Under the pieces are notes generated by a model. It made no database searches. It was not told the DNA's origin and saw nothing but the letters and a program-made list of their open reading frames with translations. Of a DNA stretch of 64,000 nucleotides, positions 16,366 through 24,950 are shown one piece after another. A program made the position numbers and the translations under genes. This DNA is from an uncultured Lachnospiraceae bacterium (GTDB lineage Bacteria; Bacillota; Clostridia; Lachnospirales; Lachnospiraceae). The stretch spans positions 98,987 through 162,986 of the forward strand of contig CANSPM010000001.1 of the NCBI GenBank assembly GCA_947648875.1. Reading direction: 5' to 3'. Each line of letters opens with the position of its first letter. The first letter of the stretch is position 1.

Positions 16366-18414
16366 ATGGAACAGGTGCAGAATAATATGGAAGTTTTGCA
16401 GGAGAGATACGGACTGGTTCTGGAGCGGATCAAGGAGATGGAGACGGAGTGCATGGGCCATCCGGCGCTGGACGCGTATTTTAAAAAGATGGCGGCGTTT
16501 TCGTTAAAACTGAGCGACTATTTTGCCTTTGTAGAACAGGGGCATATGCAGGACGCACAGTTGTCCGAACTACAGACTTGGAACCGGGAATTGTATGAGG
16601 ACATTCTACCGGAGCATTATGATCAGAGTTGGGGAAATCCGGCTTATAGCGTTGCCAGGATGGACGCTCAGTGGGGACCGCTTCTGGCTTATGTATACGA
16701 AGAACTGCGCAGTGGGATAGTTCCGGCGGCGCAGGGTGATCTGGAGGATGTAGTGGTGCGGATGGAACTGCTGGTGGAGATCTATTGCGCCTGTGTAGGC
16801 GCATGGCAGGAGGAAGGTCGGCTTCCTGCCTATGAGACTGTCCGCCAGATTGCCTATTGGCATAACAGCGATTACTCCGATATACGGGCGGAGAAAACCA
16901 TTCGTGAGATGGCCTGCCCGGAGGGAAATCCGGCGGTGGAGATCATTATGGGAGCGGATCTAAACGATGTGCGCTATCTGTACCGCTATGGTCTGTATGT
17001 GACGGAAAACGAACTGGAGACCGCCAGATTTCTGCGCAGTCTGCCGCAGGAGACTATCGACATCATGGCAGATACCTATACGGAGGGCTATCGTATCGGT
17101 TTTGAGGTGACGGGAAAAGATCTGTCCATAAAAAACATAGTGGATTTGTACTACCATATCGGATTTGAGAGAATGCTGCGCAGGGCGGTGGAGAATTTTG
17201 CCGGGCTGGGGCTGAAGCCGGTAGTCGGGGAACAGAAGGTGGAGGGGGCCAATCCCAACCGGCAGTACGCTTATGATCATAAGGATGACCACGGGCTGTT
17301 CTGGGACAAGGCTTTGATGCAGCGAAAGCTGGAGGTGTTGAAAACCGCCTATGAGCAGTATAAGCAGGAACTTAAGGGGTATGCGGGGCCTGCCGCAGTG
17401 GAGACTTTCGGGGAGGAACCCTTCGCGCCGGAGAGCAGGCCTCAGGCGGTTAAGCTGACGCCGGAACAGCAGAAGTTATGGGTAGAGTACTGCGCCAGAA
17501 GCAGGGAACTCTATGCGCAGCATATTTTGATGTCGGAGCGCAGTTTTACCCTTATCGCGTTTCCGGTGCCGGAAATCGGTGAGAATTTCCGGGCGATTTT
17601 TGAGGATACCATCAAAGTCAACACATTGGATTATATGAAATACCGACAGATTCAGCAGTGTATTATCGACACTCTGGACCAGGCGGATCATGTGGAGATC
17701 AAGGGGATGAACGGCAATGTCACGGATCTGACCGTGAACCTGTGGAAGCTGCAAAATCCCGAAAAAGAAACCATATTTGAAAACTGTGTTGCGGATGTGA
17801 ACATTCCGGTGGGCGAAGTCTTTACCTCCCCGGTGCTGGAGGGGACCCAAGGTGTGCTGCATGTATCCAGAGTATTTCTGGGGGGACTTGAGTACAGGGA
17901 TCTGTCAGTCACTTTCCGGGACGGTATGATAGTGGACTACGGCTGCGGCAATTTCCCGGACGCGGAGGAAGGAAGGCGCTATATAAAGGAAAATGTGCTT
18001 TCGCACCGGGATACCTTGCCCATGGGTGAGTTTGCCATTGGCACCAATACCACAGCCTATGTGATGGCTCGCAGATGGGGGATTGAGAATAAGCTGCCCA
18101 TTCTGATCGCGGAGAAGACGGGGCCTCATTTTGCGGTGGGGGATACCTGCTATTCCCAGGCGGAGGATGTGGCGGTATACAATCCGGACGGCAAGGAAAT
18201 TGTGGCCCGGGAGAATGAGAAGTCCCTGCTGCGGGGCACAGATCCCAGGAAGGCATACTTTAACTGTCATACGGATATTACCCTTCCCTTTGACGAGCTG
18301 GGGGAACTGACAGCGGTGAAGGCGGACGGCACCCGGATTGCCATTATCGCGAAAGGCAGTTTCGTGCTCCCGGGCAGCGAAGCGTTGAACGAGCCTATGG
18401 AACAGTTGAAATAA
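16366..18414 (+). CDS. M29 family aminopeptidase with long N-terminal extension
   Basis: A protein of 682 residues. The C-terminal part (about 385-675) carries the M29 (AmpS/aminopeptidase T) metal ligands: GEVFTSP (Glu), EKTGPHFAVGDTCYS (His and Tyr) and NCHTDI (His and Asp), which bind two metal ions in a cytoplasmic exopeptidase. The family is usually about 370-410 residues; here roughly 280 extra residues precede it, helical in character and without a motif I recognise. The ATG at 16366 has GGAAAGGG upstream. It could trim N-terminal residues of peptides; the extension may add oligomerisation or regulation (inference). No operon partner is evident; a promoter for purE follows. Confidence 0.85.
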   Translation: MEQVQNNMEVLQERYGLVLERIKEMETECMGHPALDAYFKKMAAFSLKLSDYFAFVEQGHMQDAQLSELQTWNRELYEDILPEHYDQSWGNPAYSVARMDAQWGPLLAYVYEELRSGIVPAAQGDLEDVVVRMELLVEIYCACVGAWQEEGRLPAYETVRQIAYWHNSDYSDIRAEKTIREMACPEGNPAVEIIMGADLNDVRYLYRYGLYVTENELETARFLRSLPQETIDIMADTYTEGYRIGFEVTGKDLSIKNIVDLYYHIGFERMLRRAVENFAGLGLKPVVGEQKVEGANPNRQYAYDHKDDHGLFWDKALMQRKLEVLKTAYEQYKQELKGYAGPAAVETFGEEPFAPESRPQAVKLTPEQQKLWVEYCARSRELYAQHILMSERSFTLIAFPVPEIGENFRAIFEDTIKVNTLDYMKYRQIQQCIIDTLDQADHVEIKGMNGNVTDLTVNLWKLQNPEKETIFENCVADVNIPVGEVFTSPVLEGTQGVLHVSRVFLGGLEYRDLSVTFRDGMIVDYGCGNFPDAEEGRRYIKENVLSHRDTLPMGEFAIGTNTTAYVMARRWGIENKLPILIAEKTGPHFAVGDTCYSQAEDVAVYNPDGKEIVARENEKSLLRGTDPRKAYFNCHTDITLPFDELGELTAVKADGTRIAIIAKGSFVLPGSEALNEPMEQLK

Positions 18415-18429
18415 TGTAACAAAAAACCC

Positions 18430-18458
18430 TTGCATACCTGCACTAAATCTAGTACACT
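18430..18458 (+). promoter_or_regulatory. Promoter of the purine cluster
   Basis: -35 TTGCAT (18430-18435), 17-bp spacer, -10 TACACT (18453-18458). A hairpin of TGAT/ATATC with GATATATCA (about 18470-18500), followed by TTTTTT, lies between it and purE and could act as an attenuator. No purine riboswitch core was recognised. Confidence 0.5.
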
Positions 18459-18620
18459 GTAATATATAATTGATGTCTATATCGTCGGCGGATATATCAG
18501 TTTTTTGCTTATAGATTTAAATATAAGTCAGTGCGATATTGCGGAGGCGGCGGGCTATACGTCAGCGCTGCGGAGCAAAACGACGACAGGATGAGGAACA
18601 GACGGAGGAAAGAGAAGAAT

Positions 18621-19145
18621 ATGGCTAAAGTCGGTATCGTCATGGGCAGCGATTCGGATATGCCCGTTATGGCTAAGGCAGCCGATGTATTGGAGGAACT
18701 GGGAATCTCCTATGAGATGACCATTATCTCTGCGCACCGGGAGCCGGACGTGTTTTTTGAATATGCAAAAGGAGCCGAGGAAAAGGGATTTAAGGTTATT
18801 ATAGCGGGGGCGGGTATGGCGGCCCACCTGCCAGGCATGTGCGCCGCCATATTTCCCATGCCGGTGATCGGTATTCCCATGCACACCACTTCTCTTGGTG
18901 GCAGGGATTCTCTATATTCTATTGTGCAGATGCCCTCCGGTATCCCCGTGGCTACCGTCGCGATCAACGGCGGGGCCAATGCGGCTTTACTGGCGGCAAA
19001 AATTCTGGCCACTTCTGATGAGGCGCTGCTGGGGAAGTTGAAAAAATACGGAGAGAATCTGAAAAAGCAGGTGCAGGCCAAGGATATGAAACTACAGGAA
19101 CAGGGCTACAGGGCTTATCTGGAAGGCATGAAAAAACAGGGGTAG
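18621..19145 (+). CDS. purE: N5-carboxyaminoimidazole ribonucleotide mutase
   Basis: A protein of 174 residues that converts N5-CAIR to CAIR in purine synthesis. Class I PurE hallmarks: [13 protein letters not shown] at the N-terminus, ISAHREPD (the catalytic His region) and [14 protein letters not shown] 18621 is chosen because it gives the exact PurE N-terminus ([13 protein letters not shown]), with GGAGG and AGAGAAG upstream. First gene of purE-purM-purN-purD. A separate PurK would be needed for the ATP route; none is seen here. Confidence 0.97.
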   Translation: MAKVGIVMGSDSDMPVMAKAADVLEELGISYEMTIISAHREPDVFFEYAKGAEEKGFKVIIAGAGMAAHLPGMCAAIFPMPVIGIPMHTTSLGGRDSLYSIVQMPSGIPVATVAINGGANAALLAAKILATSDEALLGKLKKYGENLKKQVQAKDMKLQEQGYRAYLEGMKKQG

Positions 19146-19266
19146 GGAAACTACCGCGCTGTGTATGGAATTAGTTCCGGCGACGGATCGGACGGAAATC
19201 TATCTGTGGGAAATGGCACCGGACATAAAAATACGCAATTCTGAATGCGAAAGGCGGATTATACAT

Positions 19267-20292
19267 ATGGATTACAAGAAAGCTGGCGTGGATATCGAGG
19301 CGGGCTATAAATCAGTGGAGCTGATGAAAAAATATGTAAAGGAGACCATGCGCCCGGAGGTCATGGGGGGATTGGGCGGTTTTTCAGGGGCCTTCTCTCT
19401 GGATGCCATCAAAAATATGGAACATCCGGTGCTGTTGTCCGGCACGGACGGCGTGGGCACCAAGCTGAAACTGGCGATGGTGCTGGACCGGCACGACACC
19501 ATTGGTATAGACTGTGTGGCCATGTGTGTGAATGATGTGGTCTGCGCGGGAGGAGAGCCTTTGTTTTTTCTGGACTATATCGCCTGCGGTAAGAATTATC
19601 CGGAGAAGATTGCCACCATTGTCAAGGGTGTGGCCGAGGGATGCAAGATGGCGGGCGCGGCGCTGGTAGGTGGAGAGACTGCGGAACATCCGGGCATGAT
19701 GCCGGAGGATGACTATGACATTGCAGGATTTGCCGTGGGAGTGGTAGATCAGAAAGATCTGATTACCGGAGAAGAAATAAAGCCGGGAGATACCCTGGTG
19801 GCCATCGCTTCTTCCGGGGTACACAGCAATGGTTTTTCCCTGGTGCGCAAGGTTTTTGAGATGACTGCGGAGAGCCTGAACACATATTATGATGAACTGG
19901 GACAGACACTGGGTGAGGCGCTGCTGACTCCCACCCGGATCTATGTGAAAGCGCTACAGTCTGTAAAGGACGCAGGTGTGACCGTCAAGGGATGCAGTCA
20001 TATTACCGGCGGCGGTTTCTATGAGAATATTCCCCGGATGCTGCCGGAGGGGATCAACGCCCATGTGAACAGGGAAAGTTATCAGATTCCTGCCATTTTC
20101 AGACTGTTACAGGAAAAGGGCGGTATTGCGGAGCAGATGATGTACAATACCTATAATATGGGGATCGGCATGTTGCTTGCGGTGGAGCCCGCAGATGCGG
20201 AGAAAACGGTGGCAGCCATTAAAGCGGCCGGAGAGAGCGCCTGGATTGCGGGAACCTGCCGGGCGGGGGAAAAGGGAGTGACCTTATGCTGA
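19267..20292 (+). CDS. purM: Phosphoribosylformylglycinamidine cyclo-ligase (AIR synthetase)
   Basis: A protein of 341 residues, normal for PurM, which closes FGAM to AIR with ATP. Motifs: GGFSGAFSLD, the nucleotide-binding SGTDGVGTKLKLA, CVNDVVCAGGEPLFFLDY and GGETAEHPGMM. ATG 19267 gives the standard PurM start (MDYKKAGVDIEAG), with AAAGGCGG upstream; an in-frame ATG at 19165 would add 34 residues without family support. Its stop overlaps the purN start by seven bases, indicating translational coupling. Confidence 0.97.
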   Translation: MDYKKAGVDIEAGYKSVELMKKYVKETMRPEVMGGLGGFSGAFSLDAIKNMEHPVLLSGTDGVGTKLKLAMVLDRHDTIGIDCVAMCVNDVVCAGGEPLFFLDYIACGKNYPEKIATIVKGVAEGCKMAGAALVGGETAEHPGMMPEDDYDIAGFAVGVVDQKDLITGEEIKPGDTLVAIASSGVHSNGFSLVRKVFEMTAESLNTYYDELGQTLGEALLTPTRIYVKALQSVKDAGVTVKGCSHITGGGFYENIPRMLPEGINAHVNRESYQIPAIFRLLQEKGGIAEQMMYNTYNMGIGMLLAVEPADAEKTVAAIKAAGESAWIAGTCRAGEKGVTLC

Positions 20293-20909
20293 GAATTGTA
20301 GTGTGCGTATCCGGCGGCGGCACCAATTTGCAGGCGATCATAGATGGTATAGATGCCGGAAGAATTACTAATACGGAGATTCTGGCGGTGATCAGTAACA
20401 ACGAGGGGGCCAGGGCGTTAGAGCGCGCCAGGAGCCACGGGATTCCCAGTCTCTGTATATCCCCCAAATCCTATCCCGACAGAGAGACGTTCAACAGAGC
20501 TTTTACGGACCGGATGATAGAACTTGCTCCGGATATGGTGGTACTGGCCGGTTTTCTGGTGAGGATTCCTGCCCAGATGGTGCATGCTTTCAGTAACCGG
20601 ATTGTAAATATTCATCCGTCCCTGATTCCCTCTTTCTGTGGCGTAGGGTATTACGGGTTGAAGGTGCATGAGAAGGTGCTGGAGAGGGGCGTAAAAGTTA
20701 CCGGCGCCACGGTGCATTTTGTCAATGAAGGCATGGACGAAGGGCCTATCATTGCCCAAAAGCCGGTGATGATAGAGCAGGAGGATACGCCGGAGAGCTT
20801 GCAGAGGCGTGTGATGGAACAGGCAGAGTGGATATTGCTGCCCCAGGCCATAGACGATATAGCCAATGGCAGGCTGGAAATCCGGGGGGATCATGTATAC
20901 AGGCGTTAG
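20286..20909 (+). CDS. purN: Phosphoribosylglycinamide formyltransferase (10-formyl-THF dependent)
   Basis: A protein of 207 residues that formylates GAR using 10-formyltetrahydrofolate. The phosphate-binding CVSGGGTNLQAI loop, NIHPSLIPSF (catalytic Asn and His) and the later D in VNEGMDEGPII fit PurN. It begins inside the purM stop region (ATGCTGA), so the two are coupled. Length is normal. Cytoplasmic. Confidence 0.97.
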   Translation: MLRIVVCVSGGGTNLQAIIDGIDAGRITNTEILAVISNNEGARALERARSHGIPSLCISPKSYPDRETFNRAFTDRMIELAPDMVVLAGFLVRIPAQMVHAFSNRIVNIHPSLIPSFCGVGYYGLKVHEKVLERGVKVTGATVHFVNEGMDEGPIIAQKPVMIEQEDTPESLQRRVMEQAEWILLPQAIDDIANGRLEIRGDHVYRR

Positions 20910-21010
20910 GGTTTGCTGGGGATATATGTCGCGGAAGGGCCGGTATATAGGATCGGGGTTGTCGTAGATGAGGAAGCCCGTGAAAGAGGGCAGATGGGAG
21001 CAGGTGAGAG

Positions 21011-22288
21011 ATGAAAGTATTGATTGTGGGTGGAGGCGGCAGAGAACATGCCATCGCTGTCAGTATGAAAAAGAGTAAAAGAGTGGAGCAAATCTACTGT
21101 GTGCCGGGAAACGCGGGCATTGCGCAGATAGCCCAATGCGATCCCTCCATCGGTGTGATGGAGTTTGACAGGATCATTTCTTACGCGCGAGAGAAGAAAG
21201 TGGATCTGGTATTTGTAGCTCCGGATGACCCGCTGGTGGGAGGCTTGGTGGACCGGCTACAGGCTGCGGGATTCAGAACCTTTGGACCTGACCAAAAGGC
21301 GGCGGTTCTGGAGGGAAGCAAGGTATTTTCCAAGGACCTGATGAAGAAATATCACATTCCCACGGCGGCCTACGAGACTTTCGATGATCCCTGCGCGGCG
21401 CTCCGTTATCTGGAGACGGCCCCAATGCCCATTGTGTTGAAGGCGGACGGGCTGGCGCTGGGCAAGGGCGTACTGATCTGTAACACGCTGGAGGAAGCGC
21501 GGGCCGGTGTGAAGGAAATCATGGAAGATAAGCATTTCGGAAGCGCGGGCAATCGCATGGTGGTGGAAGAGTTTATGACGGGACGGGAAGTTTCGGTACT
21601 GTCTTTTGTGGACGGCAGGACCATTAAGCCCATGACTTCCGCCCAGGACCACAAGAGGGCTCTGGACGGAGACCAGGGACTCAATACCGGCGGTATGGGT
21701 AACTTTTCTCCCAGTCCTTTCTATACCAAAGAGGTGGACGCGTTTTGTGAAAAGTATATCTATCAGCCCACGGTGGAGGCCATGGCGGCGGAGGGAAGGC
21801 CCTTTAAGGGTGTGATCTTTTTTGGGCTGATGTTGACGCCGGAAGGTCCCAAAGTGCTGGAATATAACGCCCGGTTCGGAGACCCGGAGGCCCAGGTGGT
21901 GCTTTGCCGGATGAAGAACGACATCATGGATGTGGTGGACGCGTGCATTGACGGTACGCTGGATCAGGTGGAACTGGAGTTTGAGGATAATGCGGCGGTT
22001 TGCGTGGTGCTTGCGTCTGACGGGTATCCCGTATCCTATCAGAAGGGATTTGAGATACGGGGGCTGGAGAATTTTGAGGGAAAAGAGGATTATTACTGTT
22101 TCCATGCCGGCAGCAAGATTGACGAACAGGGCCGGGTGGTGACAAACGGCGGTCGGGTGCTGGGGGTGACGGCCAAGGGCGCTACTCTTAAGGAGGCCAG
22201 AGCCAAAGCCTATGAAGCTGTGGAGTGGGTCAATTACGACAATAAATTTATGCGGCATGACATAGGTAAGGCTATAGATGAAATATAA
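21011..22288 (+). CDS. purD: Phosphoribosylamine-glycine ligase (GAR synthetase)
   Basis: A protein of 425 residues joining glycine to phosphoribosylamine with ATP. It opens with the N-domain MKVLIVGGGGREHAIA, followed by an ATP-grasp domain with VLKADGLALGKGV, VVEEFMTGREVSVL and the magnesium-site LEYNARFGDPEAQ. AGGTGAGAG precedes ATG 21011. It lies 101 bp after purN and most probably belongs to the same operon. The remaining steps (purF, purC, purB, purH) are not in this cluster; purL is 18 kb downstream. Confidence 0.97.
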   Translation: MKVLIVGGGGREHAIAVSMKKSKRVEQIYCVPGNAGIAQIAQCDPSIGVMEFDRIISYAREKKVDLVFVAPDDPLVGGLVDRLQAAGFRTFGPDQKAAVLEGSKVFSKDLMKKYHIPTAAYETFDDPCAALRYLETAPMPIVLKADGLALGKGVLICNTLEEARAGVKEIMEDKHFGSAGNRMVVEEFMTGREVSVLSFVDGRTIKPMTSAQDHKRALDGDQGLNTGGMGNFSPSPFYTKEVDAFCEKYIYQPTVEAMAAEGRPFKGVIFFGLMLTPEGPKVLEYNARFGDPEAQVVLCRMKNDIMDVVDACIDGTLDQVELEFEDNAAVCVVLASDGYPVSYQKGFEIRGLENFEGKEDYYCFHAGSKIDEQGRVVTNGGRVLGVTAKGATLKEARAKAYEAVEWVNYDNKFMRHDIGKAIDEI

Positions 22289-22373
22289 GTATTTCAGTCA
22301 TGACCTGCGATGGCAGGGGTATTAACGCAATATCTCAGATTTGGTCTGTGATATGCAGGAAAGAGGTATAGAC

Positions 22374-22826
22374 ATGGATTTCTTTGAAAATGACAGATAC
22401 CATGTGCCGAATATCTGTGCGGAATGCGGTGGCGAAATGGTTTATAAGGGCGTCGGCGAATACCAATGTGAGCAGTGCAGAGCCGTGGTTTATGACGATT
22501 ACGGGAAAGTGAGACTATATGTGGAGCAGCATCCGGGCGCTACTATATCGGAGACGGAAGCCGCCACGGGCGTGCCCCACAAGGTGATAAGGCAGCTGTT
22601 GCGGGAGGAGAGGCTGGAGGTTGCGCCGAATTCCCGTAGCTTTCTGAGTTGCCGGGCATGCGGCGTACATATTCGGAGCGGTGATTTCTGCCCTCAGTGC
22701 GCGGCGAAGCAGCCAAAGACAGAAGATCCCAGACTGAAAAATTTAAAGAAGGACATGATGGGGGTGGCATTGAACGATGCCGCCACGCAGGAGGGAGCCA
22801 AGAGATTTACACGGAACAAGGGGTAG
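22374..22826 (+). CDS. Zinc-ribbon protein with MerR-like helix-turn-helix segment (YvyF/TIGR03826-like)
   Basis: A protein of 150 residues from ATG 22374, chosen for AGAGG seven bases upstream. Two zinc-ribbon halves are visible: CAECGGEMVY...CEQC near the N-terminus and CRACGVHIRSGDFCPQC in the C-terminal half. Between them, VEQHPGATISETEAATGVPHKVIRQLLREERL resembles a short MerR/YvyF-type DNA-binding helix-turn-helix. Proteins of this kind occur in flagellar operons, but no flagellar gene is near, so that role is not supported. It is followed by the SH3b gene after 55 bp. A regulatory or nucleic-acid-binding role is plausible. Confidence 0.7.
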   Translation: MDFFENDRYHVPNICAECGGEMVYKGVGEYQCEQCRAVVYDDYGKVRLYVEQHPGATISETEAATGVPHKVIRQLLREERLEVAPNSRSFLSCRACGVHIRSGDFCPQCAAKQPKTEDPRLKNLKKDMMGVALNDAATQEGAKRFTRNKG

Positions 22827-22881
22827 TTCTGATTGTCCGGGCTGCTGGAATATACGGAACGCTGATAAGGAAGGGTTGCAT

Positions 22882-24351
22882 ATGAGAGAGAGAGCTAAAA
22901 TACGTATTCAGTTAAAAGCCATGGTGTTGGCCACAGTGACAATGATGATGATTATGGTGGTATTTGGTCTGACCACGATCATCAGTCATGCGGATGACGC
23001 AAGGGTGACGGCCCGTTCCGTGATTATTCGCTCCGGAGCTGATGTGGGTACCGAGATGGTTGGGGGAGCCCAGCAGGGGGAGACTCTTCCCATAACCGGG
23101 GAAACAGTGGGTTCGGACGGATACACTTGGTATCAGGTCAGCTTTGAGGAAGGTACCAAGACGGGCTATGTTCGCTCAGACCTGGTGGAAAGAGTTGGCG
23201 GCGGCGCTGGCACTACCACTCCGACTACTCCCAATACAACCACTCCTGCCACCACTCCCTCTACCGATGTCATTGCTGTGCAGCAAATCAGCGCCAAAGT
23301 AACGGGAGAGTCAGTGCGTGTACGTGCCAATGCCTCCACCTCCGGCGAGATTGTGGATACAGTGCGCAGAGACGAGGTCCTGACAGTGATGGGCATGGCG
23401 CAGGACAGTGAGGGAAAGACCTGGTACCAAGTGAGTTTTACCAATGCCAGCGGACAGGTCACGGGTTTTGTCAGAGAGGACTTTGTAACGCTGGAGGGGG
23501 AATTGCTTCCTGCCAATCAGGTTCCGGTGGAACCGGAGCCTCCCGTAGTAACGGACCCGGTGGAACCGGAACCCACGCCGGAACCGGCAAAAACGGGATA
23601 TGAGACCCAACTGTTGGAAGACGGCTGGAATCTGCTGGACTATACCGGGGAGGAAGGAAGAAGATATGTGATTGCGGATCTGTTTGCGGACCGCGATAAG
23701 TATAGAAGAGAGGCCGAGGAAAGCATGGCCCAGCTGAAATCCACCAAGTTGATCATGATTATTCTGGTGGTTGCCGTAATATTGTTGGCCCTGACATCCA
23801 CACTGTTGTTCTTTAAGATCAGAGATATGATGGATGCCGCCTATTTTGAGGAAGTGGAACAGGAGACGGTCCGCAAGAGGCAGGGCCAGAGAAGCACGGG
23901 AAAAGCCCCCATGCCCACTGTGGGAGACGGAGCAAAATCTGCGGGGGGCGGATCGGCAGGGTCATCCGGCAATGGCCAGAAAAGGTCGGCGGGCGGCGGT
24001 CAGAGCAGACCGGCGGGCAGCGGTCAGCAGGGTAGATCTGCGGGGAGCGGTCAACAGGGAAGACCAGCGGGGAGCGGACAGAGCAGGCCGGCGGGCAGCA
24101 GTCAGGCGAGACCTGCGGGAAGCAGCCAGACGAGACCAGCGGGAAGCGGACAGGCGAGACCTGCGGGAGGCGGTCAGCAGGGCGCCCAGAGAAGACCCTC
24201 GCAGCAGCCAGCAAGACCGGCGGCACGTCAGCAGGAAAGGCCGGCACCCCGGGAGAGCCAGAACGCATCTGCCCAGCCCAAGAATTTCCTGGCAGATGAT
24301 GATGAATTTGACTTCGAGTACCTGAACTGGGACGGCGAGGAAGATAATTAG
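22882..24351 (+). CDS. Membrane protein with two SH3b domains, second membrane helix and low-complexity cytoplasmic tail
   Basis: A protein of 489 residues. ATG 22882 follows AAGGAAGGG. Order: a signal/anchor helix (about 12-33), first SH3b domain (38-98), a Thr/Pro linker, second SH3b domain (135-205), a Pro/Glu linker (PVEPEPP repeats), a region before the membrane, a transmembrane helix (about 290-315), then a long Gly/Ser/Gln/Arg/Pro-rich disordered tail with repeated RPAGSGQ-type units (about 350-450) and an acidic end DDDEFDFEYLNWDGEEDN. SH3b domains bind peptidoglycan. The protein would span the membrane with walls-facing domains outside and a basic disordered tail inside. A terminator follows. 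Function unknown. Confidence 0.8.
   Translation: MRERAKIRIQLKAMVLATVTMMMIMVVFGLTTIISHADDARVTARSVIIRSGADVGTEMVGGAQQGETLPITGETVGSDGYTWYQVSFEEGTKTGYVRSDLVERVGGGAGTTTPTTPNTTTPATTPSTDVIAVQQISAKVTGESVRVRANASTSGEIVDTVRRDEVLTVMGMAQDSEGKTWYQVSFTNASGQVTGFVREDFVTLEGELLPANQVPVEPEPPVVTDPVEPEPTPEPAKTGYETQLLEDGWNLLDYTGEEGRRYVIADLFADRDKYRREAEESMAQLKSTKLIMIILVVAVILLALTSTLLFFKIRDMMDAAYFEEVEQETVRKRQGQRSTGKAPMPTVGDGAKSAGGGSAGSSGNGQKRSAGGGQSRPAGSGQQGRSAGSGQQGRPAGSGQSRPAGSSQARPAGSSQTRPAGSGQARPAGGGQQGAQRRPSQQPARPAARQQERPAPRESQNASAQPKNFLADDDEFDFEYLNWDGEEDN
24000..24190 (+). repeat. Low-complexity GSGQ/RPAG repeats in the SH3b protein gene
   Basis: Irregular units of 18-24 bp encode RPAGSGQ, RSAGSGQQG and RPAGSSQ variants; unit boundaries drift, indicating slippage-prone DNA. 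Confidence 0.8.
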
Positions 24352-24372
24352 AGAGACACTGAAGAGAAGCAG

Positions 24373-24400
24373 GAGGAACCCATGAGACAGGGTTCCTCTT
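24373..24400 (+). terminator. Terminator after the SH3b gene
   Basis: GAGGAACCC (24373-24381) / GGGTTCCTC (24390-24398), followed by TT and an AT-rich stretch. Confidence 0.8.
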
Positions 24401-24438
24401 ACATTTTATTAAATCCCTATTAAATTTTCTCTTCTACT

Positions 24439-24466
24439 TTGCAAAATGTGGCAGTTGTGGTAAAAT
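24439..24466 (+). promoter_or_regulatory. Promoter of the GntR-clpC-radA operon with flanking repeats
   Basis: -35 TTGCAA (24439-24444), 16-bp spacer, -10 TAAAAT (24461-24466). Downstream are CTCCG/CGGAG arms, a perfect GTGCGC-aaaa-GCGCAC hairpin (near 24507-24522) and a second copy of AAAATGAGC, candidate operators for the GntR protein. No CtsR box (GGTCAAA repeats) was found. Confidence 0.55.
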
Positions 24467-24572
24467 GAGCAAAACACTCCGCATTTAGCTGTTCTGAACG
24501 GAGAGTGCGCAAAAGCGCACGCAGTTAAGGAAAATGAGCGAAACTTCCAGAGTCTGAAAGGGGGTGTGGGAT

Positions 24573-24950
24573 ATGGTGATTGAAGTGGATTTTAACAGTG
24601 AGGAAGCGCTTTATCTACAGTTGCGCAATCAGATCATCATGGGAATCGCTACCGCCCAGTTCAGAGAGGGGGATTCGCTGCCCAGCGTTCGTCAGCTGGC
24701 AGAACTGGTGGGAATCAATATGCACACCGTCAACAAGGCCTACACCGTTTTAAAGCAGGAGGGCTATGTGAAGGTGGACAGACGCAAAGGGGCGGTTATT
24801 GCCGTAGATGTGGACAAACTGCACACCATTGCGGAATTGAAAAAAGAGCTCCGGGTAATATTGGCTAAGGGAAGCTGTAAAAATGTTACCAGGGAGGAAA
24901 TGCATGCTTTAATTGACGAAATCTATGAGGATTATGGAGGACTGGTGTGA
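24573..24950 (+). CDS. GntR-family transcriptional regulator (short, YtrA-like)
   Basis: A protein of 125 residues from ATG 24573, with AAGGGGG nine bases upstream; a GTG at 24564 overlaps that site. Residues 10-75 are the GntR winged helix (LQLRNQIIMGIATAQFREGDSLPSVRQLAELVGINMHTVNKAYTVLKQEGYV is the characteristic region). The C-terminal 45 residues form a short helical tail as in YtrA-type repressors, without a large effector domain. Its stop overlaps the clpC start by one base, so they are coupled. It probably controls its own operon, replacing CtsR (inference). Confidence 0.92.
   Translation: MVIEVDFNSEEALYLQLRNQIIMGIATAQFREGDSLPSVRQLAELVGINMHTVNKAYTVLKQEGYVKVDRRKGAVIAVDVDKLHTIAELKKELRVILAKGSCKNVTREEMHALIDEIYEDYGGLV

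Noticed and set aside
18459..18620. Possible purine riboswitch upstream of purE
   Set aside because: The conserved core sequences of the purine aptamer were not found; only a weak hairpin with T tract is present.
23834..24325. Arg-rich overlapping frame inside the SH3b protein gene
   Set aside because: It is produced by the low-complexity repeat DNA; the main frame has domains and a ribosome site.
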